This document shows positions 24,907-32,622 of a stretch of 64,000 bases of DNA, piece by piece. The notes below the pieces were generated by a model, which saw only the letters and a program-made list of their open reading frames with translations, searched no databases and was not told the DNA's origin. Both the position numbers and the translations under genes were made by a program. Position 1 is the stretch's first letter. Each line of letters opens with the position of its first letter. Origin of the DNA: an uncultured Agathobacter sp. (GTDB lineage Bacteria > Bacillota > Clostridia > Lachnospirales > Lachnospiraceae); assembly GCA_910587655.1 (NCBI GenBank), contig CAJUND010000007.1:62001-126000 (forward strand), in the 5' to 3' direction.

Positions 24907-26187
24907 TTGGACCCCAGTGATATGATACAGTTAATTATTTTAGTGGTTTTACTGCTGCTTTCCGCCTTCTTTTCCTCGGCGGAAACAGCCCTGACTACGG
25001 TAAACAAAATCCGGATGCGCACCCTGGCAGAAAGCGGGGACCGGCGTGCCGAACGGGTGCTGCGTGTTACGGATAATTCCGGAAAGATGCTTTCCGCCAT
25101 CTTAATTGGAAACAACATTGTCAATCTGTCAGCTTCCTCCCTCTCCACTTCCCTGGCCCTCAGGCATTTCGGAAGCGCCGGGGCAGGAATTGCAACCGGA
25201 ATCCTCACCTTTCTGATTCTGATTTTCGGTGAGGTCAGCCCGAAAACGATGGCAACCATCCGTGCAGACCAGCTGGCGCTGCGCATTGCCGGTTTTATCG
25301 GTATTCTGATGAAAGTATTTACACCGCTGATCTATATTGTAAACCAGCTTTCCATGGGACTTCTGTTTCTGCTGCGGGTGGACCCGAAAGAAGCAGGACG
25401 TGTCATGACCGAGGAGGAACTGCGAACCATTGTGGACGTCAGCCAGGAATCCGGCGTCATTGAAGACGAGGAACGGGCAATGATCCACAACCTTTTCGAT
25501 TTCGGTGATGCAGAAGCAAAGGAAATTATGATTCCGCGCATTGATATGACCTTTGTCCAGGCGGATGCCAGCTATCAGGAAGTACTTGAAGTATTTAAAC
25601 AGGATATGTTTACGCGGATACCGGTTTATGAGGATACAACGGATAATGTCATCGGTATCATCAATATGAAGGATTTCCTTCTTCAAAATGATTCCGCGGA
25701 ATTTTCCGTGCATTCCATCATGCGCGAACCGTACTTTACATTTGAACACAAAAACACGGCGGACCTTTTCCTTGAAATGCGCAAATCCTCCATTTCCCTC
25801 GCCATTGTTCTTGACGAATATGGAACAACGGCAGGACTGGTTACGCTGGAGGACCTGCTGGAGGAAATCGTCGGGGATATCCGCGATGAGTATGATGCGG
25901 ATGAAGAGGATGACATCACTGCTGTGAATGAATATGAGTTTTATGTCCGCGGTTCCGCCAATCTGGATGACGTCTGCGACGCACTGTCTGTGAACTTTGT
26001 CTCAGAGGATTATGATACCATGGGCGGCTACTGTCTGGACCAGCTCGGCCACCTGCCTGAGAAAAACGAAATAATCCGGACCAGGGAAAATATTCTGCTG
26101 CGCATTGAACGCATGGACCAGAACCGCATTGAGCGTGTCTACGTCCGCCTGCCAAATGCCCGCGAATCCAAAAAAGAAAGCAGATAA
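24907..26187 (+). CDS. CNNM/CorC-family membrane protein with CBS pair
   Basis: The start is TTG at 24907, six bases after AAAGAGGTGA; the next ATG is too far from that site. The product is 426 residues. A DUF21/CNNM membrane domain (1-190) has FFSSAETAL and IFGEVSPKT. It is followed by a CBS-domain pair (about 205-325) and a CorC/HlyC domain (about 345-420). Family members are linked to Mg2+ efflux or Mg2+/Co2+ resistance; older annotation as hemolysin is not supported by the sequence. It ends at a bidirectional terminator. Confidence 0.92.
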   Translation: MDPSDMIQLIILVVLLLLSAFFSSAETALTTVNKIRMRTLAESGDRRAERVLRVTDNSGKMLSAILIGNNIVNLSASSLSTSLALRHFGSAGAGIATGILTFLILIFGEVSPKTMATIRADQLALRIAGFIGILMKVFTPLIYIVNQLSMGLLFLLRVDPKEAGRVMTEEELRTIVDVSQESGVIEDEERAMIHNLFDFGDAEAKEIMIPRIDMTFVQADASYQEVLEVFKQDMFTRIPVYEDTTDNVIGIINMKDFLLQNDSAEFSVHSIMREPYFTFEHKNTADLFLEMRKSSISLAIVLDEYGTTAGLVTLEDLLEEIVGDIRDEYDADEEDDITAVNEYEFYVRGSANLDDVCDALSVNFVSEDYDTMGGYCLDQLGHLPEKNEIIRTRENILLRIERMDQNRIERVYVRLPNARESKKESR

Positions 26188-26201
26188 ACACCAAACTTAC
26201 A

Positions 26202-26244
26202 AAAAAGACTGCCGCAAAATAATTTCTTTGCAGCAGTCTTTTTA
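26202..26244. terminator. Bidirectional terminator between convergent genes
   Basis: AAAAAGACTGC-c-GCAAA pairs with TTTGC-a-GCAGTCTTTTT. It serves the CNNM gene and the minus-strand aminotransferase. Confidence 0.88.
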
Positions 26245-26284
26245 TACCGGGGAATCCTTTATCAGTCAGACTCCTTTATTCTCT

Positions 26285-27598
26285 TCAAGCGCCTTTCTGG
26301 CACTGTCTGTCAGACTCCTCTTCCACGAATTTTTCCACTGTCACCATACGGACAACAGTCACAAACACCTTAACTGCTTCTTCAAGCTCTTCCATGGAAG
26401 GATACGTCGGTGCAATACGGATGACAGAATCATCCGGATCTTTTTTATAAGGGAACGGCGCACCCGCAGCGGTCAAAACAACTCCTGCTTCCTTGCACTT
26501 TGCCACGATTTTTTTCGCACAGCCCGGCACTGATTCAAAGGAAAGGAAGTAACCGCCCTTCGGGATTACCCATCTGCCGATTCCGTGTGATGCAATCTCT
26601 TTTTTCAGGTATTTCTCCACAAGCTCAAATTTCGGGCGGATAATCTCTGCCTGCGCTGCCATATGCTTTCTGACACTGTCTGCATCCGGGAAGAATTTCG
26701 CATGACGCATCTGGTTAATCTTGTCATGACCGATTGTCTGCAGAGTCAGATGCTTTCTGATATCATCCAGGTTTGCTTTTGATGCGGAAACTGCCGCAAT
26801 ACCTGCTCCCGGAAACGTCACCTTGCTGGTGGAGCAGAACTGGAATACCATATCCGGGTTTCCTGCTTTTTCACACTCTTCCAGAATATTTAAAATTTCT
26901 GCCCGGTCATCATCGTAAAGGTGGTGTACGGCATATGCGTTATCCCAGAATATACGGAAGTCTTCCGCTGCCGGCTTCAGTGCTGCAAAACGACGTACGG
27001 TTTCATCGGAATAAACAATTCCCTGCGGATTGGAATATTTCGGCACGCACCAGATTCCTTTTACAGCAGGATCATGATTTACATATTCTTCCACAAGGTC
27101 CATATCCGGACCATCCTCGGTCATCGGAATATTTATCATTTCAATGCCGAAGTCCTCCATAATTGCAAAATGTCTGTCATACCCCGGAACCGGGCAGAGG
27201 AATTTTACTTTATCCAGCCTGCACCACGGGGTGCTTCCGCAGTAACCGAAAATTTCTGCCCTGGAAACCTGGTCATACATAATATTCAGGCTGGAATTGC
27301 CATAAACAATTACATGTTCCGGCTTTGTTCCAACCATGTCCGCCATCAGTTTTTTCGCTTCATAAATGCCGTCCACAACGCCGTAATTACGCAGGTCTGT
27401 ACCGTCAGCCGCTTCAAGCACTGCTTTGGAATCCAGACAGTCCAGTATCCCCATGGAGAGGTCAAGCTGGTCTGCTCCCGGTTTTCCCCTTGACATGTCA
27501 AGCGCAAGTCCTCTTGCCTTGATTTTTTCAAATGCAGCCTCAAGCGCTGCCTTTTCCTTTAACAATTCGCCCCTGCTCATTTCCTGATAGGTTTTCAT
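26285..27598 (-). CDS. Aspartate aminotransferase, MocR-type subgroup (class Ic)
   Basis: The 437-residue PLP enzyme has LDMSRGKPGADQLDL near the start, YGNSSLNIMY for cofactor binding, PKYSNPQGIVYSDE (the NPxG loop) and the Schiff-base lysine in FCSTSKVTFPGAG. This layout fits the long class I aminotransferases of the 'Ic' aspartate aminotransferase group, once annotated as MocR/GntR-like but without an HTH domain. It probably interconverts aspartate and oxaloacetate. It is a single-gene unit with AGGAGGGC before the start. Confidence 0.88.
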   Translation of the reverse strand: MKTYQEMSRGELLKEKAALEAAFEKIKARGLALDMSRGKPGADQLDLSMGILDCLDSKAVLEAADGTDLRNYGVVDGIYEAKKLMADMVGTKPEHVIVYGNSSLNIMYDQVSRAEIFGYCGSTPWCRLDKVKFLCPVPGYDRHFAIMEDFGIEMINIPMTEDGPDMDLVEEYVNHDPAVKGIWCVPKYSNPQGIVYSDETVRRFAALKPAAEDFRIFWDNAYAVHHLYDDDRAEILNILEECEKAGNPDMVFQFCSTSKVTFPGAGIAAVSASKANLDDIRKHLTLQTIGHDKINQMRHAKFFPDADSVRKHMAAQAEIIRPKFELVEKYLKKEIASHGIGRWVIPKGGYFLSFESVPGCAKKIVAKCKEAGVVLTAAGAPFPYKKDPDDSVIRIAPTYPSMEELEEAVKVFVTVVRMVTVEKFVEEESDRQCQKGA

Positions 27599-27635
27599 TT
27601 ATAATGCCCTCCTTTTGACTGTAATCCCAGCTCTG

Positions 27636-28988
27636 TTATTCCGGATCCTCTTTTATCTTTTTATAATATTCACGGATTTCTGCTTCGTATCCGTTTTCTG
27701 ACGGTTCATAAAAAATCTGGTCCGTCAGTCCGTCCGGGAGATACTGCTGCATCACATAATGATTTTTATAATTGTGTGCATATTTATAACCAAGTCCGTG
27801 TCCCAGCTTCCCCGCCGACTGGTAATGCGCATCCATAAGATGCGGCGGAACCGGGGGCGTCCTCGTGGTTTCCACAACGGACATTGCCTTACTGATGGCA
27901 TTCACTGCCGAGTTGCTTTTCGGCGCGCTCGCCATATATGTCACTGCCTGTGCCAGGATAATCTGTGCTTCCGGCATTCCGATCCGCTCGACTGCCTGCG
28001 CCGCAGACACGGCAACCGTAATTGCCATCGGGTCTGCATTTCCGATATCCTCCGAAGCCAGTATCATAATCCTTCTTGCAATAAACTTAACATCCTCCCC
28101 GGCATAAAGCATCCGTGCCAGGTAATACACCGCAGCGTCCGGATCCGAACCGCGCATGCTTTTGATAAATGCCGATACCACGTCATAGTGGTTATCCCCT
28201 GATTTATCGTAGGAAACCACACGCTTCTGGATACATTCGGACGCCACGTCAAGCGTGATATGGATGATTCCGTCCTCGCTCCGCTCTGTCGTCATAATGC
28301 CAAGCTCAACTGCCGTAAGCGCCGCCCTTGCGTCCCCGTTTGCCACATCCGAAAGGAACTCCAGCGCATCCTCGTCTATCTGCGCCCGGTAGGAACCCAT
28401 TCCCTTTTCCGTATCGTTTACGGCACGGAGAATCAGCGTTTTTAAATCCTCCCCGGAAAGCTTCTCCAGTTCAAAGATGATGGACCGGGAAATCAGCGCC
28501 GGGTTTACTTCAAAATAAGGATTTTCGGTTGTCGCACCAATCAGAATTACGGTGCCGTCCTCCACAAAAGGGAGCAGGTAATCCTGCTGCGCTTTGTTAA
28601 ATCGGTGAATCTCATCTATGAAAAGGATGGTCTTTTTACCGTACATTCCCTGGTGGTTCTTTGCTTCCTCCACGACATGCTCCATGTCCTTTTTGCCGGA
28701 AGACGTCGCATTAATCTGCATAAACGCGGCGCTTGTGGTATTTGCAATGACCTTTGCCAGCGTTGTCTTTCCGGTCCCCGGCGGACCGTAGAAAATAATG
28801 GAGCTTAGCTTGTCTGCCTGAATCGCCCGGTATAACAGTTTATCCTTTCCCACGATATGCTGCTGTCCGACAACTTCATCAAGCGTCATTGGACGCAGCC
28901 GCGAGGCAAGCGGGGATTCTGTCTCCATATTCTGTTCTCTCATATAATCAAATAAATCCATGTCTGCATCAAATTCTGTGATTTGCAT
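27636..28988 (-). CDS. rarA: Replication-associated recombination protein A, AAA+ ATPase
   Basis: The 450-residue protein has ASRLRPMTLDEVVGQQH, Walker A GPPGTGKTT (69-77), Walker B LFIDEIHRFNKAQQD, sensor 1 IGATTENP, and the C-terminal MgsA/WHIP-type domain with RGSDPDAAVYYLARML and ASEDIGNADP. It works at stalled forks with single-stranded DNA-binding protein. The start is unsure: ATG at 28988 and ATG at 28961 (MDLFDYMREQN, the form common in relatives) both lack a ribosome site. A promoter is seen at 29023-29051. Confidence 0.95.
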   Translation of the reverse strand: MQITEFDADMDLFDYMREQNMETESPLASRLRPMTLDEVVGQQHIVGKDKLLYRAIQADKLSSIIFYGPPGTGKTTLAKVIANTTSAAFMQINATSSGKKDMEHVVEEAKNHQGMYGKKTILFIDEIHRFNKAQQDYLLPFVEDGTVILIGATTENPYFEVNPALISRSIIFELEKLSGEDLKTLILRAVNDTEKGMGSYRAQIDEDALEFLSDVANGDARAALTAVELGIMTTERSEDGIIHITLDVASECIQKRVVSYDKSGDNHYDVVSAFIKSMRGSDPDAAVYYLARMLYAGEDVKFIARRIMILASEDIGNADPMAITVAVSAAQAVERIGMPEAQIILAQAVTYMASAPKSNSAVNAISKAMSVVETTRTPPVPPHLMDAHYQSAGKLGHGLGYKYAHNYKNHYVMQQYLPDGLTDQIFYEPSENGYEAEIREYYKKIKEDPE

Positions 28989-29022
28989 AAATAAGTGCCG
29001 GAAACTTCATTTCATCTTTCTT

Positions 29023-29051
29023 AGAATACATGATTTCCCGACACTTTACAA
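29023..29051 (-). promoter_or_regulatory. Promoter of rarA
   Basis: Minus-strand TTGTAA, 17-base spacer, TATTCT, about 35 bases before the first ATG. The rest of the 148-base gap from clpB shows no gene. Confidence 0.55.
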
Positions 29052-29136
29052 CACCTTTTATCGAATTTTTATCAATTTCCACATTATGCCAGAAAACAAT
29101 TGCTTTCCTCATTTCTTACTGTGCAAAACGTAAAAA

Positions 29137-31731
29137 TCAATTCGCATTTTCTTTTACATGCGCTTCCAGCGAACCGTCTGATACGCCTATTTCTATGGTA
29201 TCCCCGGCCCTTGTCGCATCCTGCAGGATCAGTTTTGCCGAGAGTGTTTCCACATACTTCTGCAAAAACCTTTTTAACGGCCTTGCACCGTAAACCGGGT
29301 CGTAACCGTGTTTTGCCACAAAGTCCTCCGCTTCCCCTGTCAGTTCGACGCGTATTTCCTTATCTGCAAGTCTGCGGTTCAAATCCTGCATAAGCAGTCC
29401 GATAATACTTCCAATGCAGGCCTGGTCCAGAGGCTTGAACATGACGATTTCATCCAGGCGGTTTAAAAATTCCGGACGGAAATGTCCCTGCACTTCCTCC
29501 ATAACCGCCTGCTCTGCTTCCGCTGCAATGCTTCCGTCTGCCTGGATGCCCTCCAGAAGGCAGGAGGAACCAAGATTACTGGTCATGATTATAATTGTAT
29601 TTTTAAAATCCACTGTCCGTCCCTGGGAATCGGTAATCCTGCCGTCGTCCAGCACCTGCAGCAGTACGTTAAACACATCCGGATGCGCTTTTTCCACCTC
29701 GTCAAACAGTACGACCGAGTACGGCTTTCTTCTGACAGCTTCCGTCAGCTGGCCCCCCTCATCATACCCCACATATCCCGGAGGCGCCCCAATCAGGCGG
29801 GAAACGGAGTATTTCTCCATATACTCGCTCATGTCCAGACGGACCATGTTTGACTCGTCATCAAACAGGCTTTCCGCAAGCGCTTTCGCAAGCTCGGTTT
29901 TTCCAACGCCGGTCGGACCTAAAAACAGGAAGGAACCAATCGGTTTGGTCGGGTCCTTGATTCCCGCTTTGGAACGGATAATGGCTTCTGTCACCTTCGT
30001 CACACCGTCATCCTGCCCGATGACACGCCGGTGCAGTTCCTCATCCAGGTGAAGTGTCTTATTCCGCTCACTCTCACTCAGCTTCGCCACCGGAATACCG
30101 GTCCAGCGGGAAATAATCCGGGCGATTTCCTCATCCGTCACATTTTCATGTACAAGGGAAAGGTCACGCTCCTTTAATTTCCTTTCTTCTGTTTCTATCT
30201 GTTCTGTCAGTTTCGGTAATTCCCCGTACTGTAACTCCGCCGCCCTGTTATAATCGGAATTCTGTTTTGCCTGTTCTATTTCCGCATTGATATTCTGGAG
30301 TTTTTCGCGCAGGCTGCTGACAGAATCCACGGCATCCTTTTCACTGTTCCACTTTGCCTTCCTGCTGTTTAGTTCATCCTTTAATTCCGCAAGTTCCTTC
30401 TGCAGGTTTGCCAGGCGGTCCATGCTCAGTCTGTCCGTTTCTTTTTTCAGCGCCGCTTCCTCAATTTCCATCTGCATGACCTTGCGGTTTAACTCGTCCA
30501 GTTCCGCCGGCATGGAATCAAGTTCCGTCTTAATCATGGCGCACGCCTCGTCCACCAGGTCAATTGCCTTATCCGGCAGGAAACGGTCGGAAATATAACG
30601 GTTGGAAAGTACGGCGGCCGTCACCAGCGCGGCGTCCGTAATCTTTACCCCGTGGAACACCTCATACCGGTCTTTGAGTCCGCGTAAAATGGAAACGGTA
30701 TCCTCCACCGTTGGTTCATCCACCAGAACCGGCTGGAAACGGCGTTCCAGTGCAGCGTCCTTTTCAATATATTCACGGTATTCGTTCAGTGTGGTTGCGC
30801 CCACGCAGTGCAGTTCCCCGCGCGCCAGCATCGGCTTTAGCAGCTGCCCGGCGTCCATTGCCCCGTCCGTTTTTCCTGCCCCCACAATGGTATGCAGCTC
30901 ATCAATAAACAGTATAATCTGCCCGTCGGAATGTTTAATATCATCCAGCACGGCTTTTAACCGCTCCTCAAACTCCCCGCGGTATTTGGCTCCTGCGACA
31001 AGCGCGCCCATATCCAGTGCAAACAGTTTTTTATCTTTTAAGCTCTCCGGCACATCGCCTTTTACAATCCGCTGTGCCAGTCCTTCCACGACTGCAGTCT
31101 TACCGACGCCCGGTTCCCCGATTAACACCGGATTGTTTTTTGTTTTACGCGACAGAATCCTTATGACGTTACGGATTTCCTCGTCCCTGCCGATTACCGG
31201 ATCCAGCTTCTGCTGCATGGCACGTTCCACCATGTCATACCCGTACTTTTCCAGTGTATCATAGGTTGCCTCCGGGTTATCGCTTGTCACGCGCTGGTTT
31301 CCGCGCACGGTGGAAAGCGCCTGCAGGAAACGCTCCCTGGTCAGTCCGTATTCCCGAATCATCTCTTTCATCGCCGCATTCGGATATTTTAAAAGTGCCA
31401 GGAAGAGATGCTCCACGGAAACATACTCATCCCCCATCGCTTTCGCCTCATCCTCGGCATGAATCAGCACGTTGTTTAACGCCTGCCCCACGCGCAGCTC
31501 GCCGCCGGACACCTTTACCCTTGCGGCAAGTTTTCTCTTTGCATTATCTGTAAAATGTTCCAGCTGGATTTCCATTTTTTCAACCAGCTTGGGAATCAGC
31601 CCGTCTTCCTGCTCTAAAAGGGATACCAGCAGGTGTTCCTGCTCCATCTCCTGGTTGCCGTAATCGCAGGCAAGCTTTTCACAGCCATTAATTGCTTCAA
31701 TTGATTTTTGTGTGAATTTCTGAATATTCAT
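29137..31731 (-). CDS. clpB: ClpB disaggregase
   Basis: The start at 31731 (MNIQKFTQKSIEAING) follows GGAGGG and matches the family; the product is 864 residues. Domains in order are the Clp N repeat (1-145), AAA1 with GEPGVGKT, the long coiled-coil middle domain (about 400-530), and AAA2 with GPTGVGKTELAKAL. A C-terminal small domain follows. It rescues aggregated proteins with DnaK/DnaJ/GrpE in an ATP-driven manner. The CIRCE operator upstream places it under HrcA, as often in clostridia. Confidence 0.97.
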   Translation of the reverse strand: MNIQKFTQKSIEAINGCEKLACDYGNQEMEQEHLLVSLLEQEDGLIPKLVEKMEIQLEHFTDNAKRKLAARVKVSGGELRVGQALNNVLIHAEDEAKAMGDEYVSVEHLFLALLKYPNAAMKEMIREYGLTRERFLQALSTVRGNQRVTSDNPEATYDTLEKYGYDMVERAMQQKLDPVIGRDEEIRNVIRILSRKTKNNPVLIGEPGVGKTAVVEGLAQRIVKGDVPESLKDKKLFALDMGALVAGAKYRGEFEERLKAVLDDIKHSDGQIILFIDELHTIVGAGKTDGAMDAGQLLKPMLARGELHCVGATTLNEYREYIEKDAALERRFQPVLVDEPTVEDTVSILRGLKDRYEVFHGVKITDAALVTAAVLSNRYISDRFLPDKAIDLVDEACAMIKTELDSMPAELDELNRKVMQMEIEEAALKKETDRLSMDRLANLQKELAELKDELNSRKAKWNSEKDAVDSVSSLREKLQNINAEIEQAKQNSDYNRAAELQYGELPKLTEQIETEERKLKERDLSLVHENVTDEEIARIISRWTGIPVAKLSESERNKTLHLDEELHRRVIGQDDGVTKVTEAIIRSKAGIKDPTKPIGSFLFLGPTGVGKTELAKALAESLFDDESNMVRLDMSEYMEKYSVSRLIGAPPGYVGYDEGGQLTEAVRRKPYSVVLFDEVEKAHPDVFNVLLQVLDDGRITDSQGRTVDFKNTIIIMTSNLGSSCLLEGIQADGSIAAEAEQAVMEEVQGHFRPEFLNRLDEIVMFKPLDQACIGSIIGLLMQDLNRRLADKEIRVELTGEAEDFVAKHGYDPVYGARPLKRFLQKYVETLSAKLILQDATRAGDTIEIGVSDGSLEAHVKENAN

Positions 31732-31819
31732 TATATGCCCTCCTTCCGGAACAGCAGCCATTTCCCCTATGGATATGGCATATGCTATATCAGTTATCAT
31801 TCTCCTTTTTTGCATTTTT

Positions 31820-31848
31820 ATCATAGCACTGTAATTAGCACTCGTCAA
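31820..31848 (-). promoter_or_regulatory. Promoter of clpB
   Basis: Minus-strand TTGACG, 17-base spacer, TATGAT. The -35 hexamer lies within the centre and left arm of the CIRCE element, so HrcA would block polymerase directly. Confidence 0.8.
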
Positions 31849-31861
31849 TGGTGAGTGCTAA
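31835..31861. promoter_or_regulatory. CIRCE operator (HrcA site)
   Basis: TTAGCACTC, nine bases, GAGTGCTAA: an exact consensus CIRCE inverted repeat. Confidence 0.97.
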
Positions 31862-31893
31862 CAATTTATAATTTCTTTATCTTTTGACGGCAG

Positions 31894-31930
31894 CAAAAAA
31901 GCATCCGGGTGTTTATTTTTCCAGATGCTT
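31894..31930 (-). terminator. Terminator of the second Uma2 gene
   Basis: On the minus strand AAGCATCtGG pairs with CCgGATGCTT, followed by a run of T. It protects the clpB promoter just downstream. Confidence 0.75.
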
Positions 31931-31955
31931 CCACTGTTATTTCTTTTTATATATC

Positions 31956-32489
31956 TTACTGTACCTTTATCGAAAATCCCCCATAAATTCCAGCCGGAAC
32001 TTCTTCCCCAAAGGAATACTGGTCCATGGTTTCCTGTTCAAACCGGTATACTGTAACCAGTTCTTTTGCAGGGTCAACAATCCAGTATTCCCTGACAGCT
32101 GCGGCGCGGTATTTGAACAGCTTTGTAAAATAATCCATCTGCCTGCTTCCCGGAGATACAATTTCGATAATCCAGTCCGGCGCGCCATGGCATCCCCTTT
32201 CATCCAGCCTGGATTTGTCACAGATAACGGAAATATCCGGCTCTACATAGTTGATATTGTCTTCATTAAGAAACACGGCAAACGGAGCCGGAAATACTTC
32301 ACATTCCCCGTTATTCCGTTTAATATAGTCCTTTATATGATAATGCAAATCAGAAACTATCATCTGATGCCTGGTATTTGGCGGAGCCATATAATATATC
32401 CGCCCGTCAACCAGTTCCGCACGTTCCCCGTCCGGCAGGGCATAAATATCGTCTGTTGTATAAATCTCTTCTTTCCTTAACGCATCCAT
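31956..32489 (-). CDS. Second Uma2-family (DUF820) protein
   Basis: The 177-residue protein starts after AGAGGGGGGAAAC. It is a clear paralogue of the protein at 15039. It shares EEIYTxDDIYALPxGxRAEL, the YxMAPPNT segment, EVFPAPFAVFLN, YVEPDISVICDK and GAPDWIIEI, then FKYRxAxVREYWIV. The acidic and lysine residues of the PD-(D/E)xK-like site are intact. Function is unknown; relatives occur in many copies in cyanobacteria and some Firmicutes. It is a single-gene unit between the coiled-coil gene and clpB. Confidence 0.86.
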   Translation of the reverse strand: MDALRKEEIYTTDDIYALPDGERAELVDGRIYYMAPPNTRHQMIVSDLHYHIKDYIKRNNGECEVFPAPFAVFLNEDNINYVEPDISVICDKSRLDERGCHGAPDWIIEIVSPGSRQMDYFTKLFKYRAAAVREYWIVDPAKELVTVYRFEQETMDQYSFGEEVPAGIYGGFSIKVQ

Positions 32490-32573
32490 ATGTTTCCCCC
32501 CTCTCTTTACTCCATTATATCCGACAGACTCTGGAAATACAATTGCATTCTATAAAAACTGAAACCTGCATTA

Positions 32574-32605
32574 CAAAAAAAGAACCCCTGAATTTCAGGG
32601 GTTCT
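32574..32605 (-). terminator. Terminator of the SHOCT coiled-coil gene
   Basis: AGAACCCCTGAA and TTCAGGGGTTCT are perfect 12-base arms around one base; on the minus strand seven T follow. Confidence 0.92.
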
Positions 32606-32622
32606 CTCATAAATTATGTAAT

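Noticed and set aside
24907..26187. Hemolysin
   Set aside because: The CNNM, CBS and CorC domains point to metal transport; hemolysin is an inherited label without sequence support.
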